The translations under genes were made by a program, and so were the position numbers. A model generated the notes under the pieces. It did no database searches and was not told where the DNA came from. It was given only the letters and a program-made list of their open reading frames with translations. Source: Defluviitaleaceae bacterium (lineage in GTDB: Bacteria > Bacillota > Clostridia > Lachnospirales > WQUN01). Taken from it: a DNA stretch of 45,068 nucleotides. Below, piece after piece: positions 1-6,587 of this stretch (positions within the stretch are counted from its first letter, which is position 1; the number at the start of each line of letters is the position of its first letter). The stretch is taken from the NCBI GenBank assembly GCA_009780315.1, contig WRAH01000022.1:1-45068 (forward strand), given 5' to 3'.

Positions 1-34
1 AGTTGACCCGTACTAATAGCTCGAGGGCTTGACC
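1..34 (+). rRNA. 23S ribosomal RNA, 3' end (partial)
   Basis: The first bases match the conserved 3' terminus of Firmicute 23S rRNA: the 'tactaatagctcgagg' block followed by 'gcttgacc'. The gene runs in from the left edge and ends near base 34. A 7-bp hairpin (43-49 with 58-64) follows at once and may belong to processing or attenuation of the rRNA transcript. The exact mature end is a guess. Confidence 0.85.
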
Positions 35-42
35 ATTATGTT

Positions 43-64
43 GTTGGTGTCACATATCACCAAC
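43..64 (+). other. Hairpin just downstream of 23S rRNA
   Basis: A perfect 7-bp stem (GTTGGTG/CACCAAC) encloses an 8-nt loop and lies nine bases after the 23S end. No T-run follows, so a processing or structural role is likelier than termination. The rest of the gap up to the tRNA (65-153) shows no 5S rRNA signature and no open reading frame. Confidence 0.5.
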
Positions 65-153
65 TGGCTCAAGCGCGCATGATTTGTTTCTTGCTTCTTT
101 CCTTCTCTATATTGAGTTTTCAATGCATATATTAAAACTCCCAACTGAAACGT

Positions 154-225
154 TCCTCGATAGCTCAGCGGTAGAGCACTCGGCTGTTAACCGATAGGTC
201 CCTGGTTCGAATCCTGGTCGGGGAG
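154..225 (+). tRNA. tRNA-Asn (GTT)
   Basis: The cloverleaf is complete. The acceptor TCCTCGA (154-160) pairs with TCGGGGA (218-224), with one T-G wobble. The D-arm is 'agctcagcggtagagc', the anticodon stem TCGG/CCGA carries loop CTGTTAA with anticodon GTT, and the T-arm contains 'ggttcgaatcc'. The discriminator is G and CCA is not encoded. It lies directly behind the 23S gene and is probably part of the same rRNA transcript. Confidence 0.95.
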
Positions 226-233
226 GAAATGTA

Positions 234-267
234 AACCTATAAGTATTTTTGCTTATGGGTTTTTTAT
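234..267 (+). terminator. Intrinsic terminator of the rRNA/tRNA unit
   Basis: A 10-bp stem (234-243 with 252-261, one G-T pair) has an 8-nt loop and is followed by a T-run. It sits nine bases after the tRNA and closes the rRNA-tRNA transcript. Confidence 0.8.
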
Positions 268-302
268 TTGTCAAAATACAAATATTTTATAGGAGGCACT
301 AT

Positions 303-908
303 ATGAAGAAAATATTAGTCACAGCATTTGACCCATTTGGTGGTGAATGTGTCAACCCTGCACTAAACGCTGTAATGCGCTTGCCGGATGAAATAGAGGA
401 TATTATTCTTATTAAGAAGGAATTGCCTACAATTTTTGGAAAAAGTGTGGATGTTCTGTATTCAACTTTGGAAGTGGAACGTCCAGACGCGGTGATATCT
501 GTAGGGCAAGCAGGTGGTCGTTCAAATATTACTGTAGAACGTATTGCTATTAACATTGATGACACTAGATTAGCAGATAATGATGGTATAAAACGTGAAG
601 ACTCTTCAATTGTTGAACATGGGCCAACGGCATATTTTTCTACATTGCCTATAAAAACTATCGTCCAAAACTTACGCCAAGCAGAAATCCCAGCTGCCAT
701 TTCGGATTCGGCGGGAACATTTGTATGCAATCATGTTATGTATTCTGCGTTGCATTATGCGGCAATGAATCAGCCTCAGTTGAAGGTTGGTTTCGTTCAT
801 ATCCCATATGAACCTCAGCAAGTTGTAGAAAAATCTGCACCGTCCATGTCTTTGGATATTGTTGTGGCGGGATTAAAAATCATTATCAAAACAACGGCAA
901 TGGGCTAG
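303..908 (+). CDS. pcp: Pyroglutamyl peptidase I (pyrrolidone-carboxylate peptidase)
   Basis: A cytosolic cysteine peptidase of family C15, which removes N-terminal pyroglutamate from peptides. The 201-residue length is normal for the family. The N-terminus carries the family signature 'TAFDPFGG'. The catalytic triad can be placed at about Glu79 (in 'ITVERIAIN'), Cys142 (in 'TFVCNHVMY') and His166 (in 'VGFVHIPY'). The ATG at 303 is chosen over an upstream start at 249 because a clear 'aggagg' lies 7 bases before it and the upstream stretch overlaps the tRNA terminator. A small Cys-rich gene follows 45 bases later and may be co-transcribed. Confidence 0.95.
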   Translation: MKKILVTAFDPFGGECVNPALNAVMRLPDEIEDIILIKKELPTIFGKSVDVLYSTLEVERPDAVISVGQAGGRSNITVERIAINIDDTRLADNDGIKREDSSIVEHGPTAYFSTLPIKTIVQNLRQAEIPAAISDSAGTFVCNHVMYSALHYAAMNQPQLKVGFVHIPYEPQQVVEKSAPSMSLDIVVAGLKIIIKTTAMG

Positions 909-953
909 TTGTTATTGTATAGCTATAACACTAAGAAATATGAGGTGTATAAT

Positions 954-1178
954 ATGGAAAAACACTTTTGTACATGTCCTGTAGTTGATTGTCCTCATAA
1001 TCCAAATAACCCTGATAATAAAGATGCTGGGTGTGAAGCTTGTATGCAGAAAGTTTTGCAACTAGGAGAAATTCCGGCTTGTTGTTGGTTTAATATTGAA
1101 AATGGTTTAAAAAGCACATCGGAATTTAGCATGGGGAATTTTGCAAAATTTTACCTAGAAAAAAGCCATAGCAATTAA
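954..1178 (+). CDS. Small cysteine-rich protein, DUF6485-like
   Basis: The product is 74 residues with seven cysteines, arranged C-T-C-x4-DC near the N-terminus and GCEAC and ACCW further on. This looks like a small metal-binding protein and resembles the DUF6485 family of clostridial proteins (assignment from memory; function unknown). The ATG at 954 is preferred because 'gaggtg' precedes it; the frame is open back to 909, but that extension carries no ribosome-binding site. It lies between pcp and a terminator, so it is the last gene of a probable two-gene unit. Tentative alternative: a zinc- or iron-sulfur-binding accessory protein. Confidence 0.7.
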   Translation: MEKHFCTCPVVDCPHNPNNPDNKDAGCEACMQKVLQLGEIPACCWFNIENGLKSTSEFSMGNFAKFYLEKSHSN

Positions 1179-1212
1179 GGTTTAAAAGATTTATTTATCG
1201 TTTATCTCTCGT

Positions 1213-1248
1213 AACCCTCATCATAATGATATGATGGGGGTTTCTTAT
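1213..1248 (+). terminator. Intrinsic terminator after the pcp unit
   Basis: An 11-bp stem (1213-1223 with 1232-1242, one T-G wobble) with an 8-nt loop is followed by a short T-rich stretch. It separates the pcp unit from the phosphofructokinase gene. Confidence 0.65.
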
Positions 1249-1345
1249 AATATGGAAAATAATTGTGAAGAAAATGAAATATAGATTGATTTTTTGTGCA
1301 TTTAAAGGCATAATTTACATGCAAAGTCTAAGAGGAGGCGATATC

Positions 1346-2593
1346 ATGGGTAAGAATGCAATAGTTGGTCAATCAGGGGGCCCTACGGCGGTTATTAACT
1401 CTAGTTTAGCTGGGGTTGTAAAGAATGCTTTTGACCGTAAAATTCCTAAGGTTTATGGAATGCGGTATGGCGTAAAGAGCCTAGTTGAACTGAATGTTAT
1501 TGATATGGCAGATTATATTATGGAGGAAATTGATTTTGAATTGTTGAAGCGAACACCGTCTTCGTTTTTGGGTTCGTGTCGGTTTAAATTGCCACTTCCA
1601 GATGAGAATGAAGAAATTTATAAGATTATTTTTAATAATTTAAAAAAGTTGAATATTGGATATTTCTTTTATATTGGTGGAAATGACTCTATGGATACAG
1701 TCATGAAGCTTTCTAAGTATGGACAAATGGTAAACAGTGATATTCGGTTTATGGGTGTGCCTAAGACGATTGATAATGACTTAGAGATTTCAGACCATTG
1801 CCCTGGCTACGGTTCTGCGGCGAAGTATATTGCGGCAACCACTAAGGAACTTATCCTTGATGCAGATGTTTATGATACAAAAGCTGCTTGTATTGTTGAG
1901 GTCATGGGACGTAATGCTGGGTGGCTTGCGGGGGCGGCTGCCCTTTCCCGTGGGGTAGATTGTGATGGACCAGATGGCATATTCTTGCCTGAAGCAAAAT
2001 TTGACATTGATATTTTTGTGACTAAAATTGCAGAAAGGCTGAAAACTGGTTCTGTCCTTATGGTCGTTGCGGAGGGCATTAAACTTGAGGACGGGCGATA
2101 TATTTCCGAACTTGGTTCGGATTTAAATATCGTTGATGCTTTTGGGCATAGAATGCTGACAGGTGCAAGCCGATATTTAGCGGAAACAGTGAATCATCGT
2201 TTAGGTGTTAAAACGCGTTCTATTGAATTTGGTACAATGCAACGTGCGGCGGCGCACATTATTTCTCGTGTGGATATGACAGAGGCTTTCCAAGTAGGTT
2301 CGGCAGCTGTCACCGCTGCTTGGGAGGGGCAAACAAATAAAGTCATCGTTTTAAAACGTGTGTCAAACGACCCATATATTTGTGTGACAGATATTGTTGA
2401 TGTGACTAAGGTTGCAAATGTAGAAAAAAAAGTCCCGCTGGACTGGATTACGCCATCGGGAGATGATGTTACACATGAATTTATTAAATATGCTACGCCA
2501 CTGATTCAGGCAGAACTTACGCCATTTATGGTGAATGGAATGCCGCGGCATATTACCATTGCGTCAAAAGATAAACAGAGGGGGCGCAATTGA
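1346..2593 (+). CDS. Pyrophosphate-dependent 6-phosphofructokinase
   Basis: The product has 415 residues and interconverts fructose 6-phosphate and fructose 1,6-bisphosphate in glycolysis. The N-terminal 'GQSGGPTAVIN' is the phosphoryl-donor loop. At about residue 110 the motif is GGND rather than the GGDG of ATP enzymes, and at about 139 it is 'PKTIDND' rather than PGTIDND. Asp and Lys at these two positions are the established markers of PPi-using enzymes. The ATG at 1346 is chosen because 'agaggagg' precedes it; an in-frame start at 1265 has no ribosome-binding site. The stop overlaps the next start (TGATG), so the S-component gene is translationally coupled. Confidence 0.92.
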   Translation: MGKNAIVGQSGGPTAVINSSLAGVVKNAFDRKIPKVYGMRYGVKSLVELNVIDMADYIMEEIDFELLKRTPSSFLGSCRFKLPLPDENEEIYKIIFNNLKKLNIGYFFYIGGNDSMDTVMKLSKYGQMVNSDIRFMGVPKTIDNDLEISDHCPGYGSAAKYIAATTKELILDADVYDTKAACIVEVMGRNAGWLAGAAALSRGVDCDGPDGIFLPEAKFDIDIFVTKIAERLKTGSVLMVVAEGIKLEDGRYISELGSDLNIVDAFGHRMLTGASRYLAETVNHRLGVKTRSIEFGTMQRAAAHIISRVDMTEAFQVGSAAVTAAWEGQTNKVIVLKRVSNDPYICVTDIVDVTKVANVEKKVPLDWITPSGDDVTHEFIKYATPLIQAELTPFMVNGMPRHITIASKDKQRGRN

Positions 2594-3126
2594 TGCAACA
2601 AAGCAAAACAAAAGCATTAGCATTTTCTGCGGTTTTTACTGCACTGATTTTCATTTCAATTACAATGTTTCGCGTGCCTAATGGACTGGGTGGATTTATT
2701 CACTTTGGAGATTCACTGATTTTTATTGGGGCGGCTTGGTTGCCATTTCCTTTTGGACTTTTTGTGGCAGCTATTGGTCCAGGGCTTTTTAATTTATTTA
2801 GTGAATCGCCTTTTTGGTTTCCATTTACTATTGTTATTAAGCCAATAATGGCGTGGTGCTTTAGTAGTACAGGAAGCAAAATTTTAGGCAGTAAGCGCAA
2901 TATTGCCGCACCTTTTATTGCGGCAGGGATAAATACAGTATTGTATTTTGGAGCGAATATGATTCTTTTTGCTATGGGAATCTTACCAAGTGGGCATGTT
3001 GGTGCTTGGGCGGCTGGGGTTGCTGCATTGCCTGCGTTGTTGGTACAAGGTGCAGGTAGTGTTGTGATTTTCTTTATCTTAGCTGTTGCCCTTGATAAAT
3101 TGAAGGTTAAGGAAAGATTCAAATAA
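2593..3126 (+). CDS. ECF transporter S component (TIGR04002-like)
   Basis: The protein has 177 residues and is very hydrophobic, with about five or six membrane helices. The motif 'NGLGGFIHFGDSLIF' near residue 35 is typical of substrate-binding S components of energy-coupling-factor importers, which bring vitamins or their precursors into the cell. The substrate cannot be read from sequence and no riboswitch is evident. No EcfA/EcfT genes are in the window, so it presumably shares a general ECF module (group II), an inference. The ATG overlaps the phosphofructokinase stop. Its 3' end overlaps the convergent CotS-like gene by 8 bases, with no terminator between. Confidence 0.8.
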   Translation: MQQSKTKALAFSAVFTALIFISITMFRVPNGLGGFIHFGDSLIFIGAAWLPFPFGLFVAAIGPGLFNLFSESPFWFPFTIVIKPIMAWCFSSTGSKILGSKRNIAAPFIAAGINTVLYFGANMILFAMGILPSGHVGAWAAGVAALPALLVQGAGSVVIFFILAVALDKLKVKERFK

Positions 3127-4084
3127 GTTCATTGATGTACCTTGTGTAATTTTCCTGTACCTCTAGGATTTCTGTCATGCGGGACTCTATTGCTATGGGT
3201 GTGAAATTTCGTTTTTTGCTGTAATACTGAGAAACGAGCTTCATAAATAGCCATGGGTAGGATAGTTGGGCATGTAAGATGTAAATTGCAGTAGATGGCA
3301 GGGGTGCAAATTTATTATAAAGCTCTACAAGCTGCCCGATAGGTATTGCTTGATTACTGCGGCGGGCGTAACGTCTTATAAAGCTCTCCAAATCGGCAAG
3401 CTGTAGGTTAATTGTTGCTTCGGATAGGTTTAATATGTAGCAAGTCTCCTGAAATATTGGGAGGCTTTCTTCTTTTATCACATTATGGCAAATGTGTCCG
3501 CTTTCTAATGCGTTGGCGTGGAGGGCGGCATAATTGGTTTGATTGAGCGCATGAAGGGCAGTATTTGCAAGGTCGGAATAAAATTGTGCATTTTTAATAA
3601 GCAACATATCAAAATCGGACATGCGTGGACGGCGGTTTACTTGCTTTATCACTTGGGTAAGTGCCGATGTTTGCTTCATAAATGCCTCGGCTAAAGACGG
3701 TGCAGGTGCGCCCTTTTGCCAGATACCACGTGCAGCAGTATGAAATTTTGCGAGGCTTTCCAGTGCAAGAGCGATATCATTTTTATTGTTTAAGTCAAGT
3801 TCTTGCCCTGCTATATGACGTGATGCAATAAAAATATCACGCCCAAGCTGTAAGAAAGGCGCGCCTTGAGGCGTTTCCAGAATCAAATCTGTTTGAGAAA
3901 ATCCTGATGCTATAAGTTGTTTTTGTAATTCATAAAGGGCGATAATATCCCTTGGGTCATTGGATGTTTTATGTATTTTAACGAAGCCATCCGATGTTTT
4001 ACATAGAAAATAACCTCGTTCCTTTGTTGCACGTACACCTTTAATTCCAAAGTATTCTGGTAATTTATAATTTAAATCTCCCAT
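3119..4084 (-). CDS. CotS-like spore-coat protein, degenerate kinase fold
   Basis: The product has 321 residues. Its architecture resembles the CotS/YsxE/YutH group of spore proteins, which share the aminoglycoside-phosphotransferase fold. Visible features are an N-lobe ('GYFLCKTSDGFVKIHKT'), a middle 'ALESLAKFHTAARGIW' helix and a C-lobe 'LADLESFIRRYARR' helix. The place where active kinases have HGDxxxxN reads 'SGHICHNVI', without the catalytic Asp, and the DFD-like metal site reads 'LNLSEA', so it is probably inactive as a kinase. A start at 4084 fits an 'aaggatgg' site. It lies downstream of rqcH on the same strand, 56 bases away. Confidence 0.7.
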   Translation of the reverse strand: MGDLNYKLPEYFGIKGVRATKERGYFLCKTSDGFVKIHKTSNDPRDIIALYELQKQLIASGFSQTDLILETPQGAPFLQLGRDIFIASRHIAGQELDLNNKNDIALALESLAKFHTAARGIWQKGAPAPSLAEAFMKQTSALTQVIKQVNRRPRMSDFDMLLIKNAQFYSDLANTALHALNQTNYAALHANALESGHICHNVIKEESLPIFQETCYILNLSEATINLQLADLESFIRRYARRSNQAIPIGQLVELYNKFAPLPSTAIYILHAQLSYPWLFMKLVSQYYSKKRNFTPIAIESRMTEILEVQENYTRYINELI

Positions 4085-4140
4085 TACCTATCCATCCTTT
4101 CGCGACTGCCTAAAGGATATATATGTCCAAGCGTGGGATT

Positions 4141-5874
4141 TTATGAAGGCTCTTTTGGTGTGACATAAACAGTATTATGAAAGTCGTAAATGACATAACC
4201 AGGTTTTGCACCTGTGGGCTTGCGTACATGCTTGCGAATGACATAATCTACAGGCACGTTACTGCCGCCACGGGCGCGGCTATGAAATGCGGCAAGATTA
4301 GCACCTTCCATGATAGCGGTGGGGGTGGGTTCCCGTCCCGCGGTTAATATAACAACATGTGAACCAGGAATATCTTTTGTATGCATCCAGATGTCATTGG
4401 CACGGGCAAATTTTAGCGTCAAATAATCGTTTTGCGTATTGTTCTTTCCTACATAAATATCAAAACCATCAGATGATGTGTACTTTAAGGGCGTTGCTTT
4501 TGCTGTTGCTTTTTTATTTTTTGTGTTTTTGTTAAGATGCTTGCGTTTTGCAAAGCCTTGCTCGGCTAGTTCTGCGCGGATTTCTGCAATGTCTGCTTCA
4601 TCTGTAATGGTTGTATCCATGGCAACCAGTACACTTTCCAAATAGGCTAATTCTTCGTTGTTTTTAGCCATCTGTGCTTGTAGGGCGGTGAAGGTACGTT
4701 TTTGTTTGTTATATTTTTTAAAGTATTTTTGTGCGTTTTCTGATGGAGTTAATGCTGGGTCTAAAGTAATTTCCATGGGGGTATTTTCTGCATAAAAATT
4801 TTGTGCCGTGAATGTTTTTGCGCCACTTTCTATCATATATAAATATGCCGTTAAAAGTTCACCTTTGATACGCAGGTCATCACGATTTTCTATTTCTTTT
4901 AAAGTTTTATCGTATACGCGGGCTTTCTTTTCCCCACGGTCGTGATGGGTTGTAATGAGCTTACGAAGGTCTGCGGTTTTTTGGCTGATTCTATAGGTTT
5001 CATCACGTTTGGAATAATAGGACTCAAGCATAGCCGATGGAGACGCAAAGTTTTCTGCACGGTGATGACTGTACATTGAAAGAGGTATAACTGCAAAGTC
5101 TACCGCTTTGTCTTTTGCATCCCAGTAAATAAAAGCATTGGTATCTGCTTGTAAAATATCAAAAAAAGCCTTATATAAACTGGTTGCATTTGTTTCTGAA
5201 ATGTCTGATGCGCGTACATCAGGATGAATTTCTGCACGAAAACAAATTTCACTGGCTAATATAGGGCTGATTCCATTATATTTTTGAAAAATGGCTTGTT
5301 GAATTTTTAAATTTTCTGCATGAGAAATTTTATCAAAAAAACTGTTAAAATCCATAGCGAAAGGATTAGACTTTTCTCCGGCAGGTGGGCGGGTATATAT
5401 TGCCCCGGGTAAAATTGTACGCACAGAACTTACAGAAGGTGGAATATGTTTAATCGCGTCCAATACTTTGCCATTCCCATTGACTAATATGATATTACTA
5501 TGTTTGCCCATGATTTCAATAATCAATGTCTTGACTGACTTATCGCCCATTTCATCTAATGCCTCGATTTGAAATTCTACAATACGCTCAAAATCAGGTT
5601 GGCAAATGCTTAAAATCCGCCCGCTACTGATATGCTTACGCAACACCATACAAAACATAGGGGCTTGTAATGGGCTAATTTTACTTTGTAATGTGAAATT
5701 TATACGCGGCGCACTGGCTGTTGTGGTCAACATCAATTTATGATTTGCACCTTTGGCACGGATACTTAAAAAAATCTCATCAGGCTCTGGCTGGGTGATT
5801 TTATCCACCCTCCCGCCTTCTAAGACTGATAGTTCACTAATAATTCCTGCTAGGGTTTTTCCATCAAGGGGCAT
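4141..5874 (-). CDS. rqcH: Rqc2 homolog RqcH (NFACT family)
   Basis: A ribosome-associated quality-control factor of 577 residues. In Bacillus, RqcH binds obstructed 50S subunits with peptidyl-tRNA and directs C-terminal alanine tailing; older annotations call it FbpA, fibronectin-binding. The N-terminal NFACT-N domain starts 'MPLDGKTLAGIISEL' and has 'PDFERIVEF' at about residues 93-100. A charged coiled-coil region spans about 280-430. The NFACT-R domain follows, with 'YTSSDGFDIYVGKNN' and 'ANDIWMHTKDIPGSHV'. Where B. subtilis RqcH has the functional Asp-Arg pair, this protein appears to have Glu-Arg. The gene starts 4 bases after the anti-sigma stop and is probably translated from the same message. 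Confidence 0.93.
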   Translation of the reverse strand: MPLDGKTLAGIISELSVLEGGRVDKITQPEPDEIFLSIRAKGANHKLMLTTTASAPRINFTLQSKISPLQAPMFCMVLRKHISSGRILSICQPDFERIVEFQIEALDEMGDKSVKTLIIEIMGKHSNIILVNGNGKVLDAIKHIPPSVSSVRTILPGAIYTRPPAGEKSNPFAMDFNSFFDKISHAENLKIQQAIFQKYNGISPILASEICFRAEIHPDVRASDISETNATSLYKAFFDILQADTNAFIYWDAKDKAVDFAVIPLSMYSHHRAENFASPSAMLESYYSKRDETYRISQKTADLRKLITTHHDRGEKKARVYDKTLKEIENRDDLRIKGELLTAYLYMIESGAKTFTAQNFYAENTPMEITLDPALTPSENAQKYFKKYNKQKRTFTALQAQMAKNNEELAYLESVLVAMDTTITDEADIAEIRAELAEQGFAKRKHLNKNTKNKKATAKATPLKYTSSDGFDIYVGKNNTQNDYLTLKFARANDIWMHTKDIPGSHVVILTAGREPTPTAIMEGANLAAFHSRARGGSNVPVDYVIRKHVRKPTGAKPGYVIYDFHNTVYVTPKEPS

Positions 5875-5878
5875 ATGC

Positions 5879-6496
5879 TCACAACTTCTTCCTTAATAAT
5901 ACAATGACAATCCACGCAATAAACGGTATTGCGCCAATGGTTACAAATAACCATAAACGTGGGGTGTAACTTATTAAAATATCAGGTTCTACGGCTTGAA
6001 TCGGCTCAATATCCGTCAGCGGCATAGGTTCAAGTAATCCACGTGGGGCTGGAAAAAGGTCTTCGCCAATGGATTCTATGCTAACAAAGGGTTCAAAGCC
6101 ATCATCTACTTCATCCACATGGATTATGGGCATAATCCATCCATCATAGACGGTGGGCTGATTCATATTATCAAATATAATTCCACTAGAAACCCATGCT
6201 ACAGCCCATAAAACGACTGCGGCAGCGAGTACAAATTTCACCCAAGCAGGACGTTGTTTGGGTGAAATTTGACCATTTTTTCTAGCATGTTTACGTACCC
6301 TTGCCATTAAACTTTCATGAAAATTATGGGGAAGTTCTGGCGCGGGCAAATTTTGCACATCAATCATTAAGCGTTTAAATGCCCTATACTCTGCCGCACA
6401 ACCAGAACATTCTTGCAAATGCTGGATAAGGTATTCATCCGCTTCCCCATCGTCATAAAATTCAGAAAATAATCCCCGAATATCATCACAAGTCAT
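5879..6496 (-). CDS. Membrane-anchored zinc-finger anti-sigma factor (orphan)
   Basis: The product has 205 residues. The N-terminus carries a zf-HC2/ZAS motif ('HLQECSGC', residues 26-33, His-x3-Cys-x2-Cys), which in the family binds and holds an ECF sigma factor. Two hydrophobic helices follow, around residues 88-110 and at the C-terminus, ending in 'LLRKKL'. A perfect 'aggaggt' site supports the start at 6496. No sigma-factor gene lies next to it, which is unusual because these pairs are normally adjacent. An ECF-like promoter sits upstream. It is probably co-transcribed with rqcH, 4 bases downstream. Confidence 0.8.
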   Translation of the reverse strand: MTCDDIRGLFSEFYDDGEADEYLIQHLQECSGCAAEYRAFKRLMIDVQNLPAPELPHNFHESLMARVRKHARKNGQISPKQRPAWVKFVLAAAVVLWAVAWVSSGIIFDNMNQPTVYDGWIMPIIHVDEVDDGFEPFVSIESIGEDLFPAPRGLLEPMPLTDIEPIQAVEPDILISYTPRLWLFVTIGAIPFIAWIVIVLLRKKL

Positions 6497-6532
6497 ATCT
6501 TATACCTCCTGCATGAGAGGCTTACGCGCTCT

Positions 6533-6552
6533 ATACGTTTATTAAAACGTAT
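6533..6552. repeat. Perfect inverted repeat upstream of the anti-sigma gene
   Basis: ATACGTTT (6533-6540) and AAACGTAT (6545-6552) are perfect complements around a 4-bp centre. The position between promoter and ribosome-binding site fits an operator or a leader hairpin. Confidence 0.5.
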
Positions 6553-6570
6553 GACTTTATCTTTTGTTCC
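6544..6570 (-). promoter_or_regulatory. ECF-sigma-like promoter upstream of the anti-sigma gene
   Basis: On the minus strand, GGAAC (6570-6566) is followed by a 16-bp spacer and CGTTTT (6549-6544). This matches the GGAAC-N16-CGT pattern recognised by many ECF sigma factors. The family commonly autoregulates its own sigma/anti-sigma operon, so the site fits the gene it precedes. The -10 half overlaps a perfect inverted repeat (6533-6552). Confidence 0.4.
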
Positions 6571-6587
6571 GAAAATGTAAAGAAAAT

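Noticed and set aside
35..153. Possible 5S rRNA between 23S and tRNA-Asn
   Set aside because: The gap has about the right length but none of the conserved 5S blocks; only a short hairpin is visible.
1246..1251. TATAAT as a promoter -10 for the phosphofructokinase gene
   Set aside because: The sequence at the correct -35 distance lies in the terminator stem and has no match to TTGACA.
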